64,000 nt of DNA from Faecalibacterium sp. (GCA_029264955.1 JARHYC010000020.1:124001-188000); one strand, 5' to 3'. Positions 1 to 9,840 are shown, counted from the stretch's first letter. Translations and numbers: made by a program. The notes: generated by a model not told the origin, from the sequence alone.

Positions 1-2
1 TG

Positions 3-80
3 ATTTGGTCCGAAGCTGGCGGTATTGCAAGAGCTGTGTATCAGTTTTTGCGGGAAGCAGCGCTGCCCACCGCCGCTTAA
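3..80 (+). CDS. C-terminal fragment of an unidentified protein (…IWSEAGGIARAVYQFLREAALPTAA), truncated by window edge
   Basis: Open frame from the window edge to TAA at 78-80, followed by an intrinsic terminator hairpin (GCCGCCCG/CGGGCGGC + T-run, 98-124). Confidence 0.45.
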   Translation: MWSEAGGIARAVYQFLREAALPTAA

Positions 81-224
81 ATCTAAAAACAAAGAACGCC
101 GCCCGCAAGTCGGGCGGCATTTTTGTTGGTCGAAAAGCACATCTTTTCGCACAAGTGCGCCTTTTCGCCAATTTTATGCTATACTAATATACTGAAAATA
201 CATCACAGCAAGTAGGAGACTATC

Positions 225-881
225 ATGGTAGAAGCGGTTATTTTTGATATGGACGGCTTGATGTTCGACACGGAAAGTGTGTGGACCTCTTTGTGGGAGC
301 CGGTTTTGAAAACTTTTGGTATTCCGCTGCCCGCTGGGCTTGCTGACGCAACCCGTGGTACGGCAGGCGTACAGTTGCGCAACATTGTAGGTCAGTATTG
401 CGGACCAAACCACGACCCCCAAGAAATTCTGGAGGAAATGTGGCGTCAGGGCGATTTGGTTTTTGCCAAGGGCGTTGCCAAAAAGCCCGGCCTGGATGCA
501 CTGTTGGGCTGGCTGAAGGAACATAGCATCCCGGTTGCGGTTGCCAGCAGCAGCCTGCCTCATTACATCCACCAGAATTTGAAGAACGGCAACATCGAAT
601 CGTACTTTTCTACGATTGTCAGCGGCGATATGATCGAGCACTCCAAGCCTGCACCGGATATTTTTCTGAAAGCTGCTGAGCTTCTGGGCGCAGACCGCCA
701 CCGCACACTGGTTTTGGAAGACAGCTACAACGGTGTGCGCGCGGGTCGTGCCGGCGATTTTATTACTGTCATGGTTCCAGATTTGATGCCGGCAAACGAA
801 GAAATGGCAAAACTGTACGACGCTTGCTGCAAGGATTTGTTTACAGTGCGTGACCTTCTGGAGCAGGGTAAACTAGGCTGA
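225..881 (+). CDS. HAD-superfamily hydrolase (beta-phosphoglucomutase/phosphatase-like)
   Basis: N-terminal IFDMDGLMFDTE motif, VASSS and SKPAPDIFLKAAELLG…VLEDSYNGVRAG motifs; RBS-like AGTAGGAG upstream. Confidence 0.9.
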   Translation: MVEAVIFDMDGLMFDTESVWTSLWEPVLKTFGIPLPAGLADATRGTAGVQLRNIVGQYCGPNHDPQEILEEMWRQGDLVFAKGVAKKPGLDALLGWLKEHSIPVAVASSSLPHYIHQNLKNGNIESYFSTIVSGDMIEHSKPAPDIFLKAAELLGADRHRTLVLEDSYNGVRAGRAGDFITVMVPDLMPANEEMAKLYDACCKDLFTVRDLLEQGKLG

Positions 882-936
882 TTTTTGACCTGATTGCAAT
901 ACAAACGCCATCCGCCTTGGCGGATGGCGTTTTCTT

Positions 937-1335
937 TTATTGGAAATCCCGCAGGTCGCCCTTTTCTTCAATGGTCAGGAATACACCATTCGGCACACAG
1001 GATGCAAACGAGGCGTGTTTATCCAGCCAGCCAAACCCTTCGCACACATGGTCGGGGCAAGGGCTGTTGACGAAAGCTGCCGCTCCGTCTTTGACCTGAA
1101 TATGTACCGTGTCAAATACCGTTTCGATATCATAGGTTTTGTCCACATCCAGCGGAAGAATCATCTGCTGGGAGCCATCTTTGTTTTCGTACTGCACAAA
1201 CGCGCACAGCTCGTGGGCATCCTTTTGATCCAGCCAGTACCAGCCCGCCAGTACTGCTGCCAGCACCAACACCACCAGTACAAAAATCAAATTCATTTTC
1301 TTGCCGCTTACCGGCTTTTTCTCTTTTGCGTCCAC
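937..1335 (-). CDS. NusG domain II-like membrane-anchored protein
   Basis: Single N-terminal TM segment followed by NSPCPDHVCEGFGWL… motif typical of NusG_II proteins. Confidence 0.75.
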   Translation of the reverse strand: MDAKEKKPVSGKKMNLIFVLVVLVLAAVLAGWYWLDQKDAHELCAFVQYENKDGSQQMILPLDVDKTYDIETVFDTVHIQVKDGAAAFVNSPCPDHVCEGFGWLDKHASFASCVPNGVFLTIEEKGDLRDFQ

Positions 1336-1426
1336 TGAAAATTTCCTTTCTATGATACATAGTATACAAGAGTTTTACAGAAAAATGCTCGCCGAATCAC
1401 TCCGGCGAGCACGATAGAAACAGTGC

Positions 1427-2719
1427 TTACTCCTCGATGGTGCTATGTGCCCAGACATATTCGCGGGCACGGTCCAGCATCATTTCGTGGCGCAGATTCT
1501 TCACAAAAGGCTGTGCCTTGTATTCTTCCACCGTTTTCTTTGCCTTCTCTGCACGCGCTGCAATCTCAGCATCCAGCTCGGCATCGGTCGGGACCAAACC
1601 CTTTTCCTGTGCCAGCAGCTCCAAAGCAAAGCCGGTGCGCATTTCCAGCGCACCACGCTGACGCAGCTGTGTATCAAACTCTTCCTTGGTGCGGCGGGTA
1701 CGCTGCAGGAACTGCCCCAATGTAGTGCGCATCATCTGTAGCTGAATCTGGAACTGATTCAGCTTCTTCTGGTATGCTTCTTCCAGCAGCGGAGTGGGCA
1801 GCTCGCCTTCGCAAGCCTGACCCAGCTGATCCAGCAACTGACCGCGTGCAATGTTCATTGCGTTTTCACGGCGACTTTCTGCCATCTTGGCACGAATCTG
1901 TGCGCGGTATTCTTCCATGGTATCCACGCCGCCAACCTTCTTAGCAAAGTCTGCGTTCAGTGCGGGAATCTGGCGTACATTTACGCTATGCAGCACAATG
2001 TGGAACACCGCTTCCTTACCAGCCAGCTCACGCGCCTGATAATTGGTGGGGAAGGTAACCGTGATATCGAACGCCTCCCCTGCACTGTGGCCCAGAATGC
2101 CTTCCTCAAAGCCGGGAATCATACGGCCAGCCCCCAGCGGGATCTGTGCATTCTTTGCGCTGCCGCCCTGGAATGCTTCACCATTCAGGTAGCCGGTATA
2201 GTCTGCAATCGCAATATTGCCCTTTACTGCCGGTCCCTTATGAGGAACCAAATCTACATTTGCGCTGCGGGTACGCTCGATCTGCTGGTCCACATCTTTT
2301 TCTGCTACAGGGATAGGCTCACACTTTACGGTAAAGCCTTCGGTGCAGGTCAGGGTCAGCTCCGGACGCAGGGCAACGGTAGCGCAGGCAACAAAGCCAT
2401 CCTCTTTATTTACGCTGATCAGATCGTAGGCAGGTTCAGTTACGAAATCGAACTTGTTTGCCTCCGTCACTGCATCAATCAAGGACTGTACCTGTGCGTC
2501 CATCACGTCGTTAATGGCATCATACCAGAAGACGTGCTCGCCCTTTTCTGCTTCGATGGCGGCACGGTCTGCTTCGCCCTTTTCAAAGCCCTGGACCGTG
2601 TAATCGCCACGGGTACGCTCGTAGACAGCCTGTGCTGCATTTTCCAGCTCTGCTGCATCCGCAGTAAAGGTCATTTTGACCACATATTTTTCCGGGTATT
2701 CCAGTTTTTCCAGTTTCAT
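1427..2719 (-). CDS. tig: Trigger factor-like peptidyl-prolyl isomerase/chaperone (start chosen at MKLEKLEYPEKY)
   Basis: FKBP-type PPIase domain (GNIAIADYTGYLNGEAFQGGSAKNAQIPLGAGRMIPGFEEGILG) plus trigger-factor N- and C-terminal architecture; ribosome-binding signature is divergent (GFEKGEAD). Confidence 0.85.
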   Translation of the reverse strand: MKLEKLEYPEKYVVKMTFTADAAELENAAQAVYERTRGDYTVQGFEKGEADRAAIEAEKGEHVFWYDAINDVMDAQVQSLIDAVTEANKFDFVTEPAYDLISVNKEDGFVACATVALRPELTLTCTEGFTVKCEPIPVAEKDVDQQIERTRSANVDLVPHKGPAVKGNIAIADYTGYLNGEAFQGGSAKNAQIPLGAGRMIPGFEEGILGHSAGEAFDITVTFPTNYQARELAGKEAVFHIVLHSVNVRQIPALNADFAKKVGGVDTMEEYRAQIRAKMAESRRENAMNIARGQLLDQLGQACEGELPTPLLEEAYQKKLNQFQIQLQMMRTTLGQFLQRTRRTKEEFDTQLRQRGALEMRTGFALELLAQEKGLVPTDAELDAEIAARAEKAKKTVEEYKAQPFVKNLRHEMMLDRAREYVWAHSTIEE

Positions 2720-2941
2720 GGATGACGTCCTCCGTAAACCTGCCTGTGCAGGTATTTTTGCTTTTCTTGGTGTGCCATAGCACACAGAAAGAATCACCCA
2801 AACGGTGATTTTTCTGAATATTTCAAAGCATATTATAGTTATTATAGCACAATCCGAAAAAAAGCGGTATAATAAATCAAAAGAATTGCCTGATATACAG
2901 GCATTTTTGCATTTTATCGACCATTCGCCAAGGAGGACAGA

Positions 2942-3610
2942 ATGCGCTTATTTGATGTTTTGGGTCCGGTTATGATCGGCCCTTCCTCCAGCCACACCGC
3001 GGGTGCTGCCCGTATCGGCTATACAGCCCGCAAACTACTGGGGGAAACTCCTGTACGGGCTGAAGTTTATTTGCACGGCAGCTTTGCAACAACCGGCCGC
3101 GGCCACGGTACAGACCGTGCCATCATTGCCGGTTTGCTGGGAATGCACCCGGACGATGCCCGCCTGCCCGACAGTTTTTCGCTGGCGCGAGAGGCAGGGC
3201 TGGAGTTTTCCATCCACGCCATTGAACTACGGGATGCCTACCCCAACACCGCCCAATTGCGGCTGTGGGGCAGCGATGGGCGTCGGCTGGAGCTGCAGGC
3301 AGCCTCGATTGGCGGCGGGCGTATTCGCGTTACTCATATTGATGGCGTTCCGGTAGATTTTGGGGGAGACACCAATACGCTGATCATTCACAACACCGAC
3401 ACTCCCGGCTATGTGGCGGAGGTCAGTACCGCTGTGTCGAAACAGAGCATCAACATTGCGTCTATGCAGTTGTTCCGTGCAAGCCCGGGAGGTTATGCAG
3501 TTATGGTATTGGAATGCGACCAGCCGATCCCTGTGGAACTGACCGAATCACTGCGGCAGGTTCCCGGTATTTTGAAAGTAACCAGCCTGAATGTAGGGGA
3601 GGACCGCTGA
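2942..3610 (+). CDS. sdaAB: L-serine ammonia-lyase, iron-sulfur-dependent, beta subunit
   Basis: FDVLGPVMIGPSSSHTAGA motif and C-terminal ACT domain; overlaps the next gene by TGATG. Confidence 0.93.
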   Translation: MRLFDVLGPVMIGPSSSHTAGAARIGYTARKLLGETPVRAEVYLHGSFATTGRGHGTDRAIIAGLLGMHPDDARLPDSFSLAREAGLEFSIHAIELRDAYPNTAQLRLWGSDGRRLELQAASIGGGRIRVTHIDGVPVDFGGDTNTLIIHNTDTPGYVAEVSTAVSKQSINIASMQLFRASPGGYAVMVLECDQPIPVELTESLRQVPGILKVTSLNVGEDR

Positions 3611-4482
3611 TGAGTTTTGTTTCTGTATCCGAAATGCTGGCGGCTGTCTCGTCTGGTCGTGATCTGGCACACACCATCATGGCAAGCGATTTGGCAGAAA
3701 GCCGCATCACCGAAGAAGAATCTCAGGCACAGATGCGTCATCTGTGGCAGGTCATGCAGGCAACCAGCTTGCAGTATGATCCGGCGCGCCGCAGTGCCAG
3801 CGGATTGACCGGCGGCGATGGCGGAAAGCTGCTGGACGCTGCTGCACAGAACAGCCTGTTCGGCGGTGAATACCTGAATCATGTCATTGCCGAAGCATTG
3901 AAAACCGCCGAATGCAATGCCTGTATGCAGCGCATTGTTGCTGCCCCGACGGCAGGCAGCTGTGGTGTTCTACCCGCTGTTTTGCTGCCCTTGCGAGACA
4001 GTGGCTATACCGAGCAGCAGTTCTGTGATGCTTTATATGTAGCGGCTGGTTTTGGTCAGGTCATTGCCGCACGCGCAACGCTGGCTGGTGCTGAGGGCGG
4101 CTGTCAGGCCGAAGTAGGTTCTGCCAGCGCAATGGCAGCTGCTGCACTGGTTCAGCTGGGCGGTGGTACGCCCGATCAGTGCAGCCATGCAGCAGCTATG
4201 GCTCTCTCTGGGCTTTTGGGTCTGGTTTGTGATCCGGTAGCCGGTCTGGTGGAAATCCCCTGCGTAAAACGCAACGTAACCGGTGCTGTCAACGCTGTTG
4301 CTTGTGCCAATATGGCGTTGGCTGGTATTCCTTTCCAGATTCCCTGCGACGAAGTGATTGACGCCATGGGGCGCATCGGCAATCAGATGTCCTCTGATTT
4401 GAAAGAAACAGCTCAGGGTGGTCTGGCACAGACCCCCACCGGAAAAGCCATCGCCGAGCAGATGGCTGGCCAGGAACTGTAA
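3610..4482 (+). CDS. sdaAA: L-serine ammonia-lyase, iron-sulfur-dependent, alpha subunit
   Basis: APTAGSCGVLPAVL and VEIPCVKRN motifs; ATG overlaps stop of sdaAB. Confidence 0.93.
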   Translation: MSFVSVSEMLAAVSSGRDLAHTIMASDLAESRITEEESQAQMRHLWQVMQATSLQYDPARRSASGLTGGDGGKLLDAAAQNSLFGGEYLNHVIAEALKTAECNACMQRIVAAPTAGSCGVLPAVLLPLRDSGYTEQQFCDALYVAAGFGQVIAARATLAGAEGGCQAEVGSASAMAAAALVQLGGGTPDQCSHAAAMALSGLLGLVCDPVAGLVEIPCVKRNVTGAVNAVACANMALAGIPFQIPCDEVIDAMGRIGNQMSSDLKETAQGGLAQTPTGKAIAEQMAGQEL

Positions 4483-4487
4483 AAAGC

Positions 4488-4533
4488 AATCCCTCTGCCT
4501 TGTGGTTTTACGCCGTAGGCAGAGGGATTTATT
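4488..4533 (+). terminator. Intrinsic terminator of sdaAB-sdaAA
   Basis: AATCCCTCTGCC…GGCAGAGGGATT inverted repeat. Confidence 0.75.
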
Positions 4534-4540
4534 CATATAA

Positions 4541-4577
4541 TAAAAACAGCATCCGTTTGTTGCGGATGCTGTTTTTA
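4541..4577 (-). terminator. Intrinsic terminator of the NhaC-family gene
   Basis: AAAAACAGCATCCG / CGGATGCTGTTTTT. Confidence 0.85.
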
Positions 4578-4606
4578 TCTTTATATTGCAAAGCTATCTT
4601 AGGAAA

Positions 4607-6256
4607 TCAAATTTCAGACGTTTCGCGTTTCTTGACAAATGCACGAATCACCAGCAGCGTACCAACCATCAATGCGATGGACAGAGGCAGCATGATGAAT
4701 ACATTGCGCACCATACCAGCAATCAGGTAACATACAAAGCTGACTGCGGCTACTGTCAACGCATACGGCAGCTGGGTGGACACATGGTTGATATGGTCAC
4801 ACTGCGCACCTGCGGAAGCCATGATCGTGGTGTCCGAAATGGGAGAGCAGTGGTCGCCAGCCACAGCACCAGCCATGCAGGCAGAAATGGCAATGATCAT
4901 CATTTCATTGTTCATATCATACTGGAATGCATAGGTAACAATGGGAATCAGAATGCCGAACGTGCCCCAAGAAGTACCGGTAGAGAATGCCAAGAACACA
5001 GCAATCACAAAGACGATTGCGGGCAGCAGATTCAACACCGCACCTGCGCTGGACTGCACCAGTGCGCCAACAAACTCGCGTGCCCCCAGAGAATCCGTCA
5101 TAGCCTTCAGCGTCCATGCCAGAGTCAGAATCATAATAGCGGGAACCATGCTCTTAAAGCCTTCGGGCAGGCTTTCCATGCACTCGCGGAAATTCAAAAT
5201 ACCGCGGCACAGATAGTACACAACCGTGAACAGGAACGCAACGGCAGAGCCGTAAACCAGACCTTCGGATGCAACCGAGTTTGCAAAAGCATCCACAAAG
5301 TTCACGCCGGAGAAGAAACCGCCGGTGTACAGCATACCCACGATGCAGCAAACAATCAGCACTGTAATGGGAATCAACAGATCATACACACGACCCTTCG
5401 GGTTGGGCTGTTCGCCTTCGGTGCTGCTGTCGGGGTGCTTTCCGCTGGTGTAAAGGTCACCGTTCAGGCGAGCATTTGCCTCGTGCAAAGCCATGGGACC
5501 GTAATCGAACTTGCCAGCAGCCAGCGTAATCAGCATGACCAGCGTCAGGAATGCGTAGAAGTTATAGGGGATTGCGCGAATGAACAGCTCCAGGCCGTTG
5601 ACACCTTCCACAAAACCCGTAACCGCAGCAGCCCAGGAAGAAATCGGGGCGATGATGCAGATGGGCGCCGCCGTAGCATCAATGATGTATGCCAGCTTTG
5701 CGCGGCTGACTCTGTGACCATCGGTGACGGGACGCATCACGCTGCCAACTGTCAGACAGTTGAAGTAGTCATCGATGAAAATCATCACGCCCAGTGCCAC
5801 AGTAGCGAGCTGTGCACCCACACGGCTCTTAATGTGGTTTTCTGCCCAGCGACCGAACGCAGCCGAACCGCCGGCTTTGTTCATCAGGTAAACCATCGAG
5901 CCCAGCAGAACCAGGAACAGCAGAATGCCTGCGTTTCCTGCATTTGCCAGCGAGGACTTTACCATGCCCCAAGTAAATACATGCTCCATGGTCATGCTGA
6001 AATTGAAATTGGCATACAGAAGACCGCCTACCAAAATACCCACGAACAGGGAAGAGTAGACCTCTTTCGTGATCAGTGCCAGACCGATTGCAACAACCGG
6101 GGGCAGCAGCGACCATGCGGTGCAGAAAAAGGGGCTGACATACTCTGCCGCAGCAGGTTCACCCTCTGCAAACGCGCATACGGTCAAAGCAGCCACTGCC
6201 AGCAGCACGCCCAGGGCGATACGGCCGACTTGTCTCGAACGACTGTGATTTTCCAT
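4607..6256 (-). CDS. NhaC-family Na+/H+ antiporter-like transporter, predicted lysine transporter because of its riboswitch
   Basis: Multi-TM protein with FIDDYFNCLTVGSVMRPVTD, GDHCSPISDTTIMASAGA motifs of the NhaC superfamily; preceded by lysine riboswitch; start at MENHSRSRQ has GGAGGAAATC RBS. Confidence 0.9.
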   Translation of the reverse strand: MENHSRSRQVGRIALGVLLAVAALTVCAFAEGEPAAAEYVSPFFCTAWSLLPPVVAIGLALITKEVYSSLFVGILVGGLLYANFNFSMTMEHVFTWGMVKSSLANAGNAGILLFLVLLGSMVYLMNKAGGSAAFGRWAENHIKSRVGAQLATVALGVMIFIDDYFNCLTVGSVMRPVTDGHRVSRAKLAYIIDATAAPICIIAPISSWAAAVTGFVEGVNGLELFIRAIPYNFYAFLTLVMLITLAAGKFDYGPMALHEANARLNGDLYTSGKHPDSSTEGEQPNPKGRVYDLLIPITVLIVCCIVGMLYTGGFFSGVNFVDAFANSVASEGLVYGSAVAFLFTVVYYLCRGILNFRECMESLPEGFKSMVPAIMILTLAWTLKAMTDSLGAREFVGALVQSSAGAVLNLLPAIVFVIAVFLAFSTGTSWGTFGILIPIVTYAFQYDMNNEMMIIAISACMAGAVAGDHCSPISDTTIMASAGAQCDHINHVSTQLPYALTVAAVSFVCYLIAGMVRNVFIMLPLSIALMVGTLLVIRAFVKKRETSEI

Positions 6257-6345
6257 GATTTCCTCCTTGCCATCGATGTGTGCCAGCACACCGACGGCGA
6301 TTTCTGTTTTTTCCTACTTTATTTCCTCGTCCTGAAAAAACACAT

Positions 6346-6384
6346 AAAAAAACGGGAGCCACGGCACGTTGCCATGACTCCCGG
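6346..6384 (-). terminator. Riboswitch expression-platform terminator
   Basis: CGGGAGTCATGGCA…TGCCGTGGCTCCCG followed by T-run, between aptamer and transporter start. Confidence 0.85.
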
Positions 6385-6418
6385 AATTTACTCTGCTACA
6401 AGTACACGTTCCCAAGAC

Positions 6419-6594
6419 CACGACAGCGCTCCACAGGCCGCAAAGACCCGTGACAGACCAGAGGATATTATCCCAAGATCCGGCAATTTTCTGTCAGGCA
6501 ACAGAAAACACCTCGGCAACGGCCCCTTTCACTTTTCCCGGCTGCCTGCCTTAACTTGGAAAAGCTACTCTTGACGCGTCGCGCCTCTATCATG
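6419..6594 (-). promoter_or_regulatory. Lysine riboswitch (L-box) aptamer
   Basis: Minus-strand CATGATAGAGGCGCGACGCGTCAAGAGTAGC … GAAAGGGGCCGTTGCCGAGG … GGCCTGTGGAGCGCTGTCGTG; P1 pairs CATGATAG/CTGTCGTG. Confidence 0.92.
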
Positions 6595-6854
6595 TAATTT
6601 TTCGATTGGACAAGTCTGATTATAACCACTTCTCCGAGAATGTCAACCTGCTTTGATAAATTTTCTGTTTTTTCTTTTGCAGGCACGGTTTTGATATTTT
6701 TTGCTTTTCAACGCGATTTTTCAAAATCTTTGCTTGCGCACAGCTTTTTTTATGCCTTGCGCAAACAAACGTGAATATCTTCCAGCGGGTCAAAATTCCT
6801 CTTCCACTTGTTGGAATCTGCGTTTTCTCTTCTCGAAAAAGGTTTCAGATAAAA

Positions 6855-6886
6855 CAAAAAAGACACATCTTTCGATGTGTCTTTTT
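6855..6886 (-). terminator. Intrinsic terminator of tRNA-Arg
   Basis: AGACACATC/GATGTGTCT with flanking T-run on minus strand. Confidence 0.8.
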
Positions 6887-6962
6887 GGTGCGATGGGAGG
6901 GACTCGAACCCCCGACCTACTGGTTCGTAGCCAGTCACTCTATCCAGCTGAGCTACCAACGC
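6886..6962 (-). tRNA. tRNA-Arg (anticodon ACG), CCA encoded
   Basis: Minus strand GCGTTGGTAGCTCAGCTGGATAGAGTGACTGGCTACGAACCAGTAGGTCGGGGGTTCGAGTCCCTCCCATCGCACCA; cloverleaf with ACTGG-CTACGAA-CCAGT anticodon arm. Confidence 0.93.
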
Positions 6963-7231
6963 AAACCGCTTCGCTTGAAGCTCCATTATAATACCAAACT
7001 GGGAAGGTGTTGTCAAGCTTTTTTCAAAAGTTTTTTATTTTTTCTGATAATTCTGCTTTTATGGAAATTCTACAAAAACAACTTTTGCTCTTTTTGCGTT
7101 CTGCCAGCAGTTCACATGCGCACCAAGCCATCTGTTTTTATGCGCTGACAAGGCATTTTATAAATTCACCTGATTTTTTCACAACGAAACGATACCGAAC
7201 CTGCTTTTCGGTCGGGTGTTGCTGTAAATAC

Positions 7232-7270
7232 AAAATCGGCGGTAACGCACTTTGCGTTACCGCCGATTTT
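7232..7270. terminator. Bidirectional terminator hairpin downstream of galE
   Basis: AAAATCGGCGGTAACGC / GCGTTACCGCCGATTTT. Confidence 0.85.
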
Positions 7271-7348
7271 ACCGCAATTTTTATACACCTGCCAGGCGTA
7301 CAGATTTTATAAGCTCACACAAACCGCTGGATTTTCTCCTTGGCGCAA

Positions 7349-8374
7349 TTAGCCCTGAGTCTTGTAGCCGTCGGGGTTCTTGCTCTGCCAGTTCCAGCTG
7401 TCACGGCACATTTCCTCAATGCCGTACTTTGCCTTCCAGCCCAGCTCGCGCTCTGCCTTAGTGGGATCTGCCCAGCACTCAGCGATGTCGCCGGGACGGC
7501 GGGGATCGATCTGGTAGGGAATCTCATGGCCACAAGCCTTTTCGAAGGCATGAATCACCTGCAGCACACTGTAGCCGTTGCCGGTACCCAGGTTGCAGAT
7601 GAACAGACCGCACTTGGTCTCCAGTTTGCGGATTGCACAAACGTGGCCTGCTGCCAAGTCAACAACATGGATATAGTCACGAATGCCGGTGCCGTCGGGC
7701 GTGGGATAATCATCACCAAAGACATGAACCTTCTCCAGCTTGCCTGCTGCCACCTTAGCGATGTAAGGAACCAGGTTGTTGGGAATACCATTGGGATCTT
7801 CGCCGATCAAACCGCTTGCGTGTGCACCGATGGGGTTAAAGTAACGCAGGATTGCCACGTTCATCTCCGGATCTGCCTTGCAGACGTCCTGCAGGATACG
7901 CTCGGTGAAAGCCTTGGTTGCACCGTAGGGGTTGGTGGTCTCGCGCAGGGGAGAATCCTCGGTCAGAGGCACCTTTTCGGGATCGCCGTATACGGTTGCG
8001 GAAGAGCTGAACACAAAGTTCTTCACGTTGTAATCACGCATGACGTCCAGAATGTTCAGCGTGCAGTTGAAGTTGTTGCTGTAGTACTCGATGGGCTTCT
8101 GGCAGCTTTCGCCAACAGCCTTGTATGCAGCAAACTGAATTACTGCATCGATGTCGGGATACTGTGCGAAAACCTTCTGTACATCTTCCTTCTTGGACAT
8201 ATCTGCTTCGATGAAACGGAGGTCCTTGCCGGAAATCTGGCGCACACGCTCCAGCGCCAGAGGACAGGAGTTGTAATAGTTGTCTGCTACGATAACGTCG
8301 TAACCTGCTGCCAGCAGCTCGACACAAGTATGGCTGCCAATGTAACCAGCACCACCAGAGACCAAAATTGCCAT
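7349..8374 (-). CDS. galE: UDP-glucose 4-epimerase
   Basis: GGAGYIGSHTCVELLAAGYDV, SSSATVYGDPEKVPLTED, NPYGATK motifs. Confidence 0.96.
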   Translation of the reverse strand: MAILVSGGAGYIGSHTCVELLAAGYDVIVADNYYNSCPLALERVRQISGKDLRFIEADMSKKEDVQKVFAQYPDIDAVIQFAAYKAVGESCQKPIEYYSNNFNCTLNILDVMRDYNVKNFVFSSSATVYGDPEKVPLTEDSPLRETTNPYGATKAFTERILQDVCKADPEMNVAILRYFNPIGAHASGLIGEDPNGIPNNLVPYIAKVAAGKLEKVHVFGDDYPTPDGTGIRDYIHVVDLAAGHVCAIRKLETKCGLFICNLGTGNGYSVLQVIHAFEKACGHEIPYQIDPRRPGDIAECWADPTKAERELGWKAKYGIEEMCRDSWNWQSKNPDGYKTQG

Positions 8375-8560
8375 AATGAAACACTCCTTTTACCTGTTTG
8401 AGAAATCGTTCTTTTGTATTTTCAGCATACCGCTGTCACCCAATAAAATCAAGAGGAAACATGTATACACAGCATATCCTTTTGTTGCACATTTTTACCA
8501 AAAGCCGTTTTATATCGGGAAATTAAACAGTTTTGCAATGGATATTTGTGTGGAAAGACA

Positions 8561-8606
8561 AAAACAACGGCTTCCCCCTGCATACAGTCGGAGAAGCCGT
8601 TGTTTT
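8561..8606. terminator. Terminator hairpin downstream of galM
   Basis: AAAACAACGGCTTC / GAAGCCGTTGTTTT. Confidence 0.8.
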
Positions 8607-8619
8607 TCCTAATGTAATT

Positions 8620-9678
8620 TTACAGCTTTCCGCACTGCTTTCCGGTAAAGAACCGCAGCGTAGTGGTTGCGCGGAACACCTTGCCCGCATGCAGCACTGT
8701 GCTTGGGAAATTGGGGAAACTGGGCGAACAGGGAAAGTGCTGGGTTTCCAACGCAAAGCCAGCATATTTCTGCGCCTTTGCGCCATCCTTCAGCGGTGTT
8801 TTTACATCGCCGTAGAAGTTGGCGGTATATAACTGCACACCCGGCTGGGTGGTATATACTTTCATGCTGATACCAGTCTTTTCACTGAACGCCCACGCAC
8901 AAATGCTCTGGGATGCGCCGCGGGGACGATCAATTACAAAGCAATGGTCGTAGCCGTCGCCCACCAACTCCATCTGTGGGTAACCACTGCCGAAATCCTG
9001 ACCAATGTACTTGCCAGCCGTAAAATCCATCGGCGTACCCTTAACTGGCAAAATACGGCCGGTGGGACAAGTCTGCTCGTTTCCCTCCAGATACTGGGAG
9101 CAATACAGGCGCAGCTTTTGCTTTTCAATAGTGCCTTCGCCGTCCAGATTGAAATAGCTGTGGTTGGTCAGATTGACCAGCGTATCCGCATCACTGGATG
9201 CACGATACTCCATGCGGAATGCATTATCCGGGGTCAGTGTATAACGCACTGAAATCTTCATATTGCCGGGGAAACCATCTTCGCCGTCAGGGCTGTCCGC
9301 TTCCAGCAGCAGCGAATCTCCAAATACTTTTACCCGGAACATCTTTCTGGAAAAACAGCCATGCAGATGATTGGGGCCATTGTTGGCTTCCAGCTGGTAG
9401 GTTTTGCCCGCCAGAGTAAACTGTGCATCCTGAATACGGTTTGCATATCGACCCACGAAACTACCGGTAAATGCATCTTCGTTTTCATAATCAGCCAGCG
9501 TATCATGGCCCAGCACCACATCCACCACACCGGTCTTTGCAGGCACGACGATTGAGCGGATGATACCACCATAATCCAGAACCGACACAGCCAAGCCGTT
9601 CGGGTTTGCAAGCGTATACTCTGTTACCGAGGCGCCAGCCTGATTGACACCGAAAGGCCGGGAAGTGATCTTTGCCAT
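8620..9678 (-). CDS. galM: Aldose 1-epimerase (galactose mutarotase)
   Basis: YGGIIRSIVVP, FVGRYANRIQDAQF, NGPNHLHGC, NLTNHSYFNLDG, TQPGVQLYTANFY motifs. Confidence 0.95.
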   Translation of the reverse strand: MAKITSRPFGVNQAGASVTEYTLANPNGLAVSVLDYGGIIRSIVVPAKTGVVDVVLGHDTLADYENEDAFTGSFVGRYANRIQDAQFTLAGKTYQLEANNGPNHLHGCFSRKMFRVKVFGDSLLLEADSPDGEDGFPGNMKISVRYTLTPDNAFRMEYRASSDADTLVNLTNHSYFNLDGEGTIEKQKLRLYCSQYLEGNEQTCPTGRILPVKGTPMDFTAGKYIGQDFGSGYPQMELVGDGYDHCFVIDRPRGASQSICAWAFSEKTGISMKVYTTQPGVQLYTANFYGDVKTPLKDGAKAQKYAGFALETQHFPCSPSFPNFPSTVLHAGKVFRATTTLRFFTGKQCGKL

Positions 9679-9840
9679 AATGTAAGCCTCCTATCTAAAG
9701 GAAATGTCACAAATTAGCATTCTCTATATTGTTATCATTGTATCACAAAATTATATAATTTCCAATGAATACTCATGGTCATTCAGCACAAAATTCCGCC
9801 TATTTTTTGTAGTCCTATCCGCTTATGTTTGCTACCAGAT

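Noticed and set aside
4586-6574. 662-aa plus-strand ORF
   Set aside because: Antisense to the NhaC gene and riboswitch; His/Gln/Cys-rich artefact.
6701-7148. ORFs around 6750-7148 (e.g. '…VAQLDRVTGYEPVGRGFESLPSHQ', 'GGTRTPDLLVRSQSLYPAELPTQ')
   Set aside because: Classic spurious translations of a tRNA gene; explained by tRNA-Arg(ACG).
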